A DNA stretch of 64,000 nt from Roseivirga sp. UBA6052 (lineage in GTDB: Bacteria > Bacteroidota > Bacteroidia > Cytophagales > Cyclobacteriaceae). The stretch lies in the NCBI GenBank assembly GCA_002427755.1, contig DIYO01000003.1:1-64000 (forward strand). The letters are read 5' to 3'. A program made the position numbers and the translations under genes. This document shows positions 32,132 through 40,773 of this stretch, piece by piece. Each line of letters starts with the position of its first letter. The stretch's first letter is position 1. Below the pieces are notes generated by a model. The model was not told the DNA's origin. It saw nothing but the letters and a program-made list of their open reading frames with translations, and did no database searches.

Positions 32132-32323
32132 TTGGCTGATAATCAGCGAAAATACATAAACAGTACTATTCTATGCAAGACTATTGCATTATCGATAAAT
32201 AATTATGTTACCAAATGCAGAGTTCTGTAGGCGAACAGTAATTGAAAATATAATTTCTCATTAAAGCTTTAATTTATTCTTTCAATCTTATTTATTCATA
32301 TCTAATTCTTTTTAAAATCATAT

Positions 32324-33280
32324 ATGCACATGACTGAATTTAATTTTATCCGTTCATTTCTATTATGCACTACATTTTTATTGTGTGTTAGGCCAATGCT
32401 TGCACAGAGTGGTGAGCTAAGAGTTCGATTTGACAGAAATGAAAGAAACGAATATCAGTTTTACGCAGAAAACAATTCTAATGACTGGAAACATGTTATT
32501 GTCCAGTTTTCACAATTAGACTATTTGGCTGCTAATACTAAGATGCCCTTCCAAAAGAATGTGCCACCTGGTAGAAGCCCACTTTTTAAATTAAAACCTG
32601 TTGGGGCCGGAGACCCGAGATTCGACTACAGCTCAACTTATTACAATGGCGTTGCTAATCCAGAAATACAAGATGTCTTGTATGTTTTCCCTGTCTTAGA
32701 TGATAAACCTCATCAAGTGAGGAGAATGACAAAACTCAAAGAAGCAGGACAGCAGACGAACCAGCAAGAAAGTATGACTATGATGAGTATTAAAACAGAA
32801 GAAGGTGATACAATTAGAGCCGCTCGAGGAGGAATGATAGTTAAGGTTGTAAATGAGAGTCAAAAGGGAGGTCAAGCTGAATACACATATACTAGAGATC
32901 GAAATGAGATTAGGATTAGACATAAGGATGGAACCGTGGCCTCCTATACAGTCTTTGAGAACAACAGCTCCTTTGTGGAGGAAGGGGATTTTGTGAATGC
33001 TGGAGATCCTATTGCAATTGCTTCTTCAGGAGAGGAATATAGAACTGGTTCTCACACTAGATTTCAGGTGTATTATTTATTAGTAGATGTTCAAAAAGGC
33101 TTCAGTTCTAAGGATTGGTCAAAGACCGAATTGTACGTTCCTAGATTCTATACTAAGGAGAGCAACGAAGGGAAATTGAAATCCGGTAATAGTTATACCG
33201 GTGTTTTAAGCGAGGAGCTAATTATGCAAGAAATGTCTAAACGAGAAAAAAAGAAATACTTAAAAAGTAAGTCACAATAA
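32324..33280 (+). CDS. Secreted M23-like protein with degenerate active site
   Basis: A 318-residue exported protein (signal peptide about 1-27, RPMLAQ). An N-terminal beta-rich domain (about 30-150) is followed by an M23/LytM-like fold (about 160-265): RAARGGMIVKVV, ASYTVFENNSSFVEEGDFVNAGDPIAIASSGEEYRTGSH in pieces, then the position of the HxH motif. The metal residues are not conserved: the HxH site reads HTR and the HxxxD motif reads RAARGG. It is likely a non-catalytic peptidoglycan-related protein, like activators of amidases. The last 20 residues are Lys-rich. Confidence 0.7.
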   Translation: MHMTEFNFIRSFLLCTTFLLCVRPMLAQSGELRVRFDRNERNEYQFYAENNSNDWKHVIVQFSQLDYLAANTKMPFQKNVPPGRSPLFKLKPVGAGDPRFDYSSTYYNGVANPEIQDVLYVFPVLDDKPHQVRRMTKLKEAGQQTNQQESMTMMSIKTEEGDTIRAARGGMIVKVVNESQKGGQAEYTYTRDRNEIRIRHKDGTVASYTVFENNSSFVEEGDFVNAGDPIAIASSGEEYRTGSHTRFQVYYLLVDVQKGFSSKDWSKTELYVPRFYTKESNEGKLKSGNSYTGVLSEELIMQEMSKREKKKYLKSKSQ

Positions 33281-33281
33281 G

Positions 33282-33536
33282 CTATAGAGCATAAACCACC
33301 ACTAAGTAAATCATACACAGAAATAAGACGATACGACTTGCACCCGAAATCTTTTTAGGAGCGGAGAAGTCCCTGATTAATCGAATATTAAAAGACATAC
33401 TGGCAATAATAGCTGCTAGTGAAAGACCAGAAAAGAAATCCGGATTGTGTAAAATGCTGTTATAATTCAAGCCTTCAAGTACAATGGCAATCACAAAACA
33501 TATGATTGAAAATGTGAATTCTTTTTTATGCTTCAT
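33282..33536 (-). CDS. Small hypothetical membrane protein (84 aa)
   Basis: A small protein from ATG 33536, which overlaps the stop of the glycosyltransferase gene (ATGA), favouring this start over one three codons upstream. Three hydrophobic segments (about 7-22, 33-48, 62-82) suggest a small membrane protein. No family recognised. Translational coupling suggests it belongs with the glycosyltransferase. Confidence 0.65.
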   Translation of the reverse strand: MKHKKEFTFSIICFVIAIVLEGLNYNSILHNPDFFSGLSLAAIIASMSFNIRLIRDFSAPKKISGASRIVLFLCMIYLVVVYAL

Positions 33537-34549
33537 GGCAACCAAAAATCAAAGATGATTTCATTCATACACTTAAAATGCCCTTTAGGGCACTTTTCGT
33601 AACCGATTTTTGAGCAAGGTCTACACTTCAATCCCTTTTTCTCCAAAATGGTAAACTTGGTTTGGTAAGGATACATGCCAAATTCAGGAATGGTATTTCC
33701 CCAGATTGAAAAGATGTTTTTTCTTAAAGCTGCCGCTATATGCATCATGCCGGTATCATGGGTGAATACGTAGCTTGCCTGTTTCATAAGTGACGCAGAT
33801 TGGTTGATGCTGAACTTGCCACAACCATTGTAGACATATGCTTTTTTGCCTAGGTCTAATAAAGACTCTTTCTGATCTTCCTTCTCGTGTTTTCTGTCAA
33901 AGAAATCTTCAAGCTTCTGCCCATTCTCAGCATCTTCTTTACCACCAATAAGGATAATTGGTTTGTTGATCTTGTCACATAACTCAATCATTCTATCTAA
34001 TGGCAGCTTTTTGGTTTCTCGTTGGCCCCCAATGGCAAAGACTACAAATTCACCTCTATGGGTTTCAGGTAGCCACTCTTTCTCGACTATATCTTTTTCA
34101 GGAATAAAGTATTCCAGTCCAAGCGCGTCTTTTTTAATTCCTAGCGGACTTGCAGCATCTAAGTAGCGATCAACAATATGGATATTAGGAAGCTTGTCAA
34201 CCTTAAGATTTACTATGAGCCACTTTTCCCAATTTAATTTCTCAAAGGCCTTACTTGGTCTTCTTAATTTCGACTTAATTAATCTGGTTCGAAGGTTATT
34301 ATGAAGGTCAATGACATAATCAAATTCCTCGGCCATTAGATCATCGGTGAGCTGGTTTAAGCTATCGTCTAGAAGATGAAACTTGTCTATGTAGGGGTTT
34401 TCTTCTAGAAGTGTATGATACTGCTTTTTGGTGCAGTAGTGTAGTTCCACATCTTCTAGCTGAGTTTTTATTGCACGAACTACAGGCGTGGTGAGTACAA
34501 TGTCACCAATGGATGAAAACCTTATGATTAATACTTTCTGCTTAGGCAT
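33533..34549 (-). CDS. Glycosyltransferase family 9 (heptosyltransferase-like)
   Basis: A 338-residue GT9 enzyme. The start VLIIRFSSIGDIVLTTPVVRAIK (about 5-27), DYVIDLHNNLRTRL (about 78-91), FAIGGQRETKKLP (about 170) and FTHDTGMMHIAAALRKNIFSIWG (about 262-284) match ADP-heptose:LPS heptosyltransferases. The Cys-rich tail (CRPCSKIGYEKCPKGHFKCM, about 308-327) is common to Bacteroidota members. It adds a sugar to lipopolysaccharide core on the cytoplasmic face. The gene overlaps polX by 8 bases. Confidence 0.88.
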   Translation of the reverse strand: MPKQKVLIIRFSSIGDIVLTTPVVRAIKTQLEDVELHYCTKKQYHTLLEENPYIDKFHLLDDSLNQLTDDLMAEEFDYVIDLHNNLRTRLIKSKLRRPSKAFEKLNWEKWLIVNLKVDKLPNIHIVDRYLDAASPLGIKKDALGLEYFIPEKDIVEKEWLPETHRGEFVVFAIGGQRETKKLPLDRMIELCDKINKPIILIGGKEDAENGQKLEDFFDRKHEKEDQKESLLDLGKKAYVYNGCGKFSINQSASLMKQASYVFTHDTGMMHIAAALRKNIFSIWGNTIPEFGMYPYQTKFTILEKKGLKCRPCSKIGYEKCPKGHFKCMNEIIFDFWLP

Positions 34550-36254
34550 TTGCCGTTACTTGACTCTTCTTTTCAGCAAAATGTTTTTCAATCTCAGATA
34601 AACTTAAGGCATTGAAGGTCATTTCAGCGGTTAATCCACCTTTCCTTCCTGCAAGGAGCCCAAACTGCATATGATGGTAGCCATTCATTTCATGAGCATC
34701 TGGATTTATAGCCAGTTTTACACCTTGATCGATGGCGTATTTTACCCACCTCCAATCGAGATCTAATCTCCATGGATTCGCATTGATTTCGATTACCACA
34801 TTATGCTTAGCACAATGATCAATGATTGCTTTATGATCGATAGGATACCCCTTTCTTCTTAACAACAAACGGCCGGTTGGGTGACCTAAAATGGTGGTAT
34901 ATGGGTTTTCTATGGCTCTCAGCAAACGGTCTGTGGCTTTCTGTCTATTCATATTCAAAACTGAATGCACAGATGACACAATAAAATCGAAGCTTGCTAA
35001 GGTCTCTTCAGAATAATCTAAAGAACCATCGAATAAGATGTCAGATTCAATTCCTTTTAAGATTTTAAATGGAGCCAATTCCTGATTAAGTCTATCGATT
35101 TCTTCGTGCTGCTTTTTAACACGAATTTCATCTAGTCCATTCGCGTAGAAAGCAGATTGGCTATGGTCGCAAATACCCAGGTATTCATAGCCTAACTCTT
35201 TACAGTATTTGGCCATTTGTGCAAGTGAATGCTTTCCATCACTGTAAGTAGAATGGTTATGCAGAATTCCTTTTAGGTCCCCCATTTCTACCAACTTTGG
35301 AAGGTTTTGATTCTTGGCCGCATCAATCTCAAAAGTCGATTCTCTCAACTCAGGCTCAATAAAATCTAAGCCCGCTTGCATATAGAGATCTTTCTCTGAA
35401 CTAAAGGCTCTGGTGCTCGCAAGGTCATAAAGGCTTTCTTTCTCATTAACCTGCTGAGCAATATGTTGGCTGCTGCCCGTTAAAACAAAATGTCTTTTAA
35501 CAAAGTCTTTGGGATTCGAGAAATGTACTAATACCGGAATTCTGTGCTCACCAAAATATCCACCCCATTTAGTTGGTCCACTTAAAGTTTGATCTTGTTT
35601 GAGTGAATCTACTTGGTTGATCTCAGTTTCTAGCCCATTGATGTCTTCCGTGGCTGTTATTAGTTCAATCTCTGAGATCACCTCAAGTCTTCTTCGAATT
35701 TCAGATGTGATTTCTACTTGAGAAACCTTTTTCAGTTCTCCCAATATGGTCTGAATCTCTTCGGCTAGAGCAATGGCATCCGCATAGTGTAATTTATTTG
35801 CATTGGCTTCTTTAAATTCCAATGCCTCTAGGAGCGTCTTTTGTGTCTTTTCACCAAAGCCTTTAAGATTAGCCACTAGTCCTGAATTAGCGGCTTCTTT
35901 TAATTCATAACCACTTTCTATTCCTAGTTCTTTCCAGAGGACTTTGATCTTTTTAGGACCAATGCCTTTTATGTCTAGCAATTCCACTATGCCCTCAGGA
36001 GTGCTTTCCAAATATTGATTCAGCGCATCAGCTGTTCCTTTCTGATTAATCTCATCGATAGTCGCTGCTATGCCTTTGCCGACACCGTCAATGCCCTCAA
36101 GGTCTTTAAGGCTTTGTGTTGCTAATTCAATGTCTAGTTTGTCTAGATTGAAAATAGCATTGTTATAGCCTCTAATTTTAAAAGTGTTTTCATCGTGCAG
36201 CTCCATAAGTGCAGCTACCAGTTTCAGTTGTTTTAGAATTGAGCGATTATCCAA
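34542..36254 (-). CDS. PolX-family protein with PHP domain; polymerase site degenerate
   Basis: A 570-residue protein with N-terminal helix-hairpin-helix/polymerase-beta 8 kDa part (about 1-150; LEGIDGVGKGIAATIDEI), a nucleotidyltransferase part (about 160-310) and a C-terminal PHP domain (about 325-565). The PHP metal set is complete: LHNHSTYSDG, CDHSQSA, GIESDIL, SSVHS, GHPTG and NPDAH. The polymerase motif, GS-x-RRG...GDIDLL in active PolX, reads SEIRRRLEVISEIELI: the Gly-Ser and both catalytic Asp are gone. DNA synthesis is therefore unlikely, while 3'-5' exonuclease or phosphatase activity may remain. The start is TTG at 36254; no ATG is in range. Confidence 0.85.
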   Translation of the reverse strand: MDNRSILKQLKLVAALMELHDENTFKIRGYNNAIFNLDKLDIELATQSLKDLEGIDGVGKGIAATIDEINQKGTADALNQYLESTPEGIVELLDIKGIGPKKIKVLWKELGIESGYELKEAANSGLVANLKGFGEKTQKTLLEALEFKEANANKLHYADAIALAEEIQTILGELKKVSQVEITSEIRRRLEVISEIELITATEDINGLETEINQVDSLKQDQTLSGPTKWGGYFGEHRIPVLVHFSNPKDFVKRHFVLTGSSQHIAQQVNEKESLYDLASTRAFSSEKDLYMQAGLDFIEPELRESTFEIDAAKNQNLPKLVEMGDLKGILHNHSTYSDGKHSLAQMAKYCKELGYEYLGICDHSQSAFYANGLDEIRVKKQHEEIDRLNQELAPFKILKGIESDILFDGSLDYSEETLASFDFIVSSVHSVLNMNRQKATDRLLRAIENPYTTILGHPTGRLLLRRKGYPIDHKAIIDHCAKHNVVIEINANPWRLDLDWRWVKYAIDQGVKLAINPDAHEMNGYHHMQFGLLAGRKGGLTAEMTFNALSLSEIEKHFAEKKSQVTANA

Positions 36255-36347
36255 TGTGCTAATGATTAAATATGATTTCTCCGGAACTTGTATTTTTATA
36301 CGAAGAGGACGTCATTGATTTTCAAAATTAAACTAAAAAATAGCTTC

Positions 36348-36755
36348 ATGAATTACTGGCTAATAAAATCGGAACCTAATGCATATTCTTGGGATGATTT
36401 GGTGAGATTAAAGCGAGATCATTGGGATGGCGTAAGGAATTATCAGGCAAGAAATAACCTCAAAGCCATGGCCCCTGGAGATTTAGCTTTTTTCTATCAC
36501 AGCGTAAATGAGAAGAGAATTGTAGGTATTGCAGAATGTGCAAGTGAATTCTATCAAGATCCCACTACTGATGACGATCGTTGGGTAGTAGTTGATTTTA
36601 TACCCAAAGAGCCTTTAGATTCTCCTGTTACACTTGAGCAGATTAAGGCCGATGACCGATTGTCTGAAATGGTTTTAGTTAAGAATACAAGATTATCTGT
36701 TCAACCCGTTACCAAAGAAGAATTTCATATTATTCTATCTTTATCCAAGGCATGA
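36348..36755 (+). CDS. EVE domain protein
   Basis: A 135-residue single EVE (PUA-like) domain from ATG 36348. MNYWLIKSEPNAYSWDDL at the N-terminus, HWDGVRNYQARNNLKAM (about 24-40) and FFYHSVNEKRIVGIAE (about 48-63) are the signature. EVE domains bind modified bases in DNA or RNA; bacterial stand-alone members resemble human THYN1. An upstream in-frame TTG would add 20 residues with no family support. It overlaps the next gene by 4 bases (ATGA). Confidence 0.88.
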   Translation: MNYWLIKSEPNAYSWDDLVRLKRDHWDGVRNYQARNNLKAMAPGDLAFFYHSVNEKRIVGIAECASEFYQDPTTDDDRWVVVDFIPKEPLDSPVTLEQIKADDRLSEMVLVKNTRLSVQPVTKEEFHIILSLSKA

Positions 36756-38329
36756 GAAATTTTGTAGTTTTTCTTTTGGCGATCGTATTTAATCTGAGTC
36801 ATGCTCAGGTAGATAACCTTGGTCGATTTGAAATAGAGCATAACACCATTGCTCAAGACTACGTATTGATACCAAATTTTGAGCACGGAGCCCTTTTGGT
36901 GATCCCTCGTTTTTCTCCAACTACTGCCGATAACCCCGTAGAGCTTTATTTTTTAGATGCTCAACTCAATCAAAAGTGGAATTACTCCTTATACATAGAG
37001 AAGCGTTATAATTTGATTGGCTATTACGGACAAGGCAGTGTCAGTTACCTGCTTTTTCAGAATAGATCGAATAACCTTTTTACCAAGTTAGTGCGAATAG
37101 ATCCACTGAATGATGAGGTAAAAGAGTTCGAACCTAAGTCTATTGTGGATTTAGAAATTACAGAGTTCGAGGTTGTACAGAATACGGCAATTCTAGGTGG
37201 CTATTTTCAGCAAAGGCCTGCTGTATTTGCTTATGACATGGAGTCCGATAAAGTGAGAACACTCTCCAATGTATATCAGCGCAACTCAGAGTTAATAGAG
37301 GTTAGAGTAAATGCCGATAGCCTCACGTTTAACGTGCTCGCTTCAGTGCTTACGCCTGAGAAAGACAGAACGCTAATCGTAAACAGTTACGATTACGGTG
37401 GCAATGCATTAAGAGATTATGAGTTACAAATTCCTCCAAATTACCAATTGCTTACCGGGGTTTCATCTTCAATAGTCAATAAAGAACAATTAGTGGTAGG
37501 TCTTTATACAGTAAACACAGGAACCTATCCATCAGGAATTTTTGTCAACCATGTAGATAAGACCGGAAGGCAGGATATGAAATTTTACAATTTCGGTCAA
37601 TTCGATTCCTTTTTAGATCATACCGGTAAACGAGCCGATAAACTCAAACAGAAAGCATTAGAGTCTTTAAAATCTAAGAAGGAGTGGAGGTTCAAGACAG
37701 ATGGTCTGTTTAGAGAATTAATTGAGAGGGATGGCGAGTTTATTTTTGTAGGTGAATACTATAAACCATGGAATATTAGCTCTGCTAATTATCAACGCAC
37801 TAGGGATCAGATGATGACCCTCTATGATAATTACGATCGTTCTAGACCAGCACTTTATCCGCCTACCACCTTATCGAGTGCAAATGCTCAGTCGCTTAGT
37901 GGCATGGGGTCAGATCTAAATTATACCCATGCCTTTGCTTTCGGTATGGACTTACAAGGTAATGTGCTTTGGGATGGTAGCCTTGAACTTGACGAGACCA
38001 AAGAAACCAACCTGAGTTTCCTTGGCGATTTTACAGTAGCAGATAAGAATACCTATTATGCATACTACCACAACGAGTTGTTAATCGCTTCTCATCTGAA
38101 TGCAGAAAGCGATACTGCTCAATATGTAGGCCCTATTGAATTACAAAATGAATCTGATCAGCTGAAGTTTGAAAGAGACGGTTATAGAAGCTTGGTGAGA
38201 TGGTACGACAATAAATTTTTAGTGCAGGGCATTCAGCACATCAGAAATGGTCCATTGCGAAAAGTATATTTCATAAATGCGGTAGAGATTGGCCCCGAAT
38301 TTGTTACTACAACTCCTAGAAACGAATAG
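36752..38329 (+). CDS. Secreted protein of unknown function, paralogue A
   Basis: A 525-residue protein with a signal peptide (about 1-18, LSHAQ). It is beta-rich throughout, with blocks that look like propeller blades (QRPAVFAYDMESDKVRTLSN, SGIFVNHVDKTGRQDMKFYNFG). I do not recognise a named family. It shares many identical blocks with the next gene (GRFE, YLLFQNR, RPAVF-YDMESD, NSELLE/IEV, VSSSI, FDSFLDH, FLVQGIQH/FLAYGIQH) and the same length, so the two are tandem duplicates. It is translationally coupled to the EVE gene. Confidence 0.75.
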   Translation: MRNFVVFLLAIVFNLSHAQVDNLGRFEIEHNTIAQDYVLIPNFEHGALLVIPRFSPTTADNPVELYFLDAQLNQKWNYSLYIEKRYNLIGYYGQGSVSYLLFQNRSNNLFTKLVRIDPLNDEVKEFEPKSIVDLEITEFEVVQNTAILGGYFQQRPAVFAYDMESDKVRTLSNVYQRNSELIEVRVNADSLTFNVLASVLTPEKDRTLIVNSYDYGGNALRDYELQIPPNYQLLTGVSSSIVNKEQLVVGLYTVNTGTYPSGIFVNHVDKTGRQDMKFYNFGQFDSFLDHTGKRADKLKQKALESLKSKKEWRFKTDGLFRELIERDGEFIFVGEYYKPWNISSANYQRTRDQMMTLYDNYDRSRPALYPPTTLSSANAQSLSGMGSDLNYTHAFAFGMDLQGNVLWDGSLELDETKETNLSFLGDFTVADKNTYYAYYHNELLIASHLNAESDTAQYVGPIELQNESDQLKFERDGYRSLVRWYDNKFLVQGIQHIRNGPLRKVYFINAVEIGPEFVTTTPRNE

Positions 38330-38422
38330 GCCGTTCGTAGAAAAACTAACACCCGCATAACCTTTCCCCCGTAAATCTTATTGGTAATTAATAGGAATGT
38401 ATTAAGGTAAAAATGTACAAAA

Positions 38423-40033
38423 ATGAGATCACTGATTCTAGTAGTATTTCTAGCATTGGGAATTAGTGCCCAAGCACAGGTCAACCATATTGGTAGGTTT
38501 GAAACAGCGCACACTAATAACAACAAGAATTATCTACTCATTTCTAATGAGGAATATGGGGCAACTTTATTCATGTTAAAGTTCAAAGAGACTGATAGAA
38601 AATATCCTATTGATGTCCAATTCTTTGATAGCGAGCTAAACCCGGTTTGGCAGGAGACAATGAATGTGCCGAATACCTATTTCCAAAGAGGGTACTTTCC
38701 AAAAGGAGCTCACACCTATCTCTTATTCCAAAATAGAGCGAAAGAGCATTTACTTAGATTCTATAAGGTAGACCCAATTAAAAAGGAGATTAAGGAATGG
38801 GAGACCAATAAGTTTATAGATTTTAACATCACCCAATTCAAAGTGCTACAGAATACAGCCGTAGTAGCAGGTTATTATCGAGAAAGGCCCGCAGTTTTTA
38901 CTTATGATATGGAGTCAGATGAAATTAGACCCATAGGAGATGTTTTTCAGAATAATTCAGAGTTGTTAGAAATAAAAGTAAACAGAGACAGCCTCACATT
39001 TAATGTTTTAACAACGCAACTAAATAATCGAAAAGAAAGAACTGCGGTGGTCAATACATTTGACTATAAAGGGAATGTTGTAAGAGGTTACGGTTTGAAA
39101 ATGCCTGAGGGTCATCAAGTCTTAAATGCCGTTTCTTCTTCAATTAAAGATAGAGAACAAGTGGTGGCTGGTGTATATTCTAACAAAGCCAATATGGCAC
39201 CAACGGGCATATTCATTAATCATGTGAATTCTACAGCTCAGCAAAGTATACAGTTCATGAATTTTGGTGAGTTTGATACTTTCCTAGATCATTGGGGTGA
39301 TAATTCAGAGAAATTAAAAGCACAAGCGAGAAAAGCTTCAAGGTCTGATAAAAGCTGGAAGCTTAACGTAGATGGACTGTTGAGACCTTTTATTGAAACC
39401 GATGGTAAGCTGGTTTTCTCAGGCGAATTCTTCCAGACCTTTGGGCCTAATGCATTGAACTTTCAAAGGTTGAATTTTTGGCAGAGAGAGATGACGGGAC
39501 TAACTGATCAACAAGTACTTGAACAGTTGCTCTGGCAAGGCCCATTTGATTCGTTCATCCAGCCTTCAATTTTCATGGATCCAAGAGATTTGGCCAGATT
39601 AAACTTTCCGAAAGAGATCAATTACAGTCACTCTTTTGCGCTAGGTATAGATTATAAGGGCAATGTCTTATGGGAAGGTAGCACTGAGATTGATGAAGTA
39701 ATTGATACCAAAGGAGAGCCTACTCACCACTTGGGAGATTTTCTGATTACTGATAACAAAGCGTATTATGGTTACTATCAGGACGAATTCTTTAAGACAA
39801 AGGTCATAAGTGATGGTAGTGCCGGGGTAGATGTTTCTTATCCGATTGACCTGCTCAACGAAGATGAGGAGATTGTATGGGAGCGAGATTATACAACAGG
39901 GTTGATTAGGTGGCACAAGGATAAATTCTTAGCCTATGGTATTCAGCATGTGAAAGATGATAAGAAGAGAATTGTCTATTTCATCAATGCAGTATCGGTA
40001 GAGCCGGGATTAATTTCGGCTGGTAAGAATTAA
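38423..40033 (+). CDS. Secreted protein of unknown function, paralogue B
   Basis: A 536-residue protein with a signal peptide (about 1-18, ISAQAQ), co-linear with paralogue A over the whole length. Differences concentrate in the loop at about 320-380, where this copy has an insertion around DQQVLEQLLWQGPFDSF. Both end in a segment ending YFINAV-.. . A surface or periplasmic location is likely; no catalytic motif seen. It starts 93 bp after paralogue A and is followed by a very long hairpin. Confidence 0.75.
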   Translation: MRSLILVVFLALGISAQAQVNHIGRFETAHTNNNKNYLLISNEEYGATLFMLKFKETDRKYPIDVQFFDSELNPVWQETMNVPNTYFQRGYFPKGAHTYLLFQNRAKEHLLRFYKVDPIKKEIKEWETNKFIDFNITQFKVLQNTAVVAGYYRERPAVFTYDMESDEIRPIGDVFQNNSELLEIKVNRDSLTFNVLTTQLNNRKERTAVVNTFDYKGNVVRGYGLKMPEGHQVLNAVSSSIKDREQVVAGVYSNKANMAPTGIFINHVNSTAQQSIQFMNFGEFDTFLDHWGDNSEKLKAQARKASRSDKSWKLNVDGLLRPFIETDGKLVFSGEFFQTFGPNALNFQRLNFWQREMTGLTDQQVLEQLLWQGPFDSFIQPSIFMDPRDLARLNFPKEINYSHSFALGIDYKGNVLWEGSTEIDEVIDTKGEPTHHLGDFLITDNKAYYGYYQDEFFKTKVISDGSAGVDVSYPIDLLNEDEEIVWERDYTTGLIRWHKDKFLAYGIQHVKDDKKRIVYFINAVSVEPGLISAGKN

Positions 40034-40065
40034 GTAGAGTAAAACCCACTCATGCTATTTATTTT

Positions 40066-40136
40066 AAGAAGGCTTTTCTTTCATCCATTGCAACTTTAAA
40101 AAACGAGTTGAAGATAGGATGAGGGAAAAGCTTCTT
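40066..40136 (+). terminator. Long hairpin downstream of paralogue B
   Basis: Left arm 40066-40086 (AAGAAGGCTTTTC then TTTCATCC) pairs with right arm 40117-40136 (GGATGAGGG then AAAAGCTTCTT) over about 19 pairs with one or two bulges; the loop itself holds CAACT (40091-40095) / AGTTG (40106-40110). It is followed by CTTTTAG rather than a clean T-run. It is either the terminator of the paralogue transcript or part of the pyr leader. Confidence 0.5.
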
Positions 40137-40185
40137 CTTTTAGTGCCTTCGCGGTCTTTTAAATTGAACAGACCAATCAATCTGC

Positions 40186-40215
40186 TTTATATAGAGATTC
40201 ATTTTTCTATATTTG
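40186..40215 (+). promoter_or_regulatory. Candidate promoter of pyrR-pyrB
   Basis: TATATTTG at 40208-40215 fits the Bacteroidota -7 box TAnnTTTG, with TTTA at 40186-40189 as a weak -33 element 18 bases upstream. Transcription would begin only a few bases before the pyrR ATG (40225), i.e. a nearly leaderless mRNA. Confidence 0.35.
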
Positions 40216-40224
40216 TATTCTGAA

Positions 40225-40773
40225 ATGCAAAAGCGTCTTTTACTAGGCAATCCACAACTGGGCATCACTCTGAGCCGACTCTGTCAACAACTGATAGAAA
40301 ACCACAATAATTTTGAGAATACCGTTATTCTAGGCATGCAGCCTCGAGGTACTTATTTGGCCAATAGAATCCATTCTAGACTAGAAGAACTTACAGGTCA
40401 GAAAATCCATCTCGGATTGCTGGACACTACTTTCTTTAGAGATGATTTTAGAAGGAGAGACTCTCCCGTTAAGGCCAACGAAACCAAGATTGATTTCTTG
40501 GTTGAAGGCAAACAGGTAATTTTAATTGATGATGTGTTTTACACTGGTCGATCTGTTAGAGCAGCTTTAGATGCCATGACGGCCTTTGGCAGACCAGATA
40601 AGGTGGAGCTACTTTCATTAGTCGTTCGAAAATATTCTAAGCACGTACCGATTTTCCCTGATTATGTAGGTAAGGATGTTAATACCCTAGATACACAACG
40701 CGTTTTGGTGCAATGGACAGAACAGGAGGGTGTGGAAGAAGATAGTGTATGGCTAACAAATAAAGAAGATTGA
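40225..40773 (+). CDS. pyrR: PyrR-type uracil phosphoribosyltransferase/pyrimidine regulator
   Basis: A 182-residue PRTase from ATG 40225 (a TTG four codons upstream is unlikely). The PRPP motif VILIDDVFYTGRSVRAALDA lies at about 96-115, and VILGMQPRGTYLANRI at about 33-48; both match PyrR. PyrR binds UMP and in other phyla attenuates the pyr mRNA; it also has weak UPRTase activity. The next gene is pyrB with overlapping stop and start (TGATG), which supports a pyrimidine role. No classical PyrR-binding loop was recognised upstream. Confidence 0.9.
   Translation: MQKRLLLGNPQLGITLSRLCQQLIENHNNFENTVILGMQPRGTYLANRIHSRLEELTGQKIHLGLLDTTFFRDDFRRRDSPVKANETKIDFLVEGKQVILIDDVFYTGRSVRAALDAMTAFGRPDKVELLSLVVRKYSKHVPIFPDYVGKDVNTLDTQRVLVQWTEQEGVEEDSVWLTNKED

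Noticed and set aside
32260..32273. Perfect palindrome ATTAAAGCTTTAAT upstream of the M23-like gene
   Set aside because: Pure AT-rich 14-mer with a HindIII core in AT-rich DNA; no second copy or regulator nearby to support a function.
40119..40223. 34-codon ORF ending 1 base before the pyrR ATG, considered as a pyr leader peptide
   Set aside because: No pyrimidine-related codon logic, it starts inside the long hairpin and spans the candidate promoter; probably chance.
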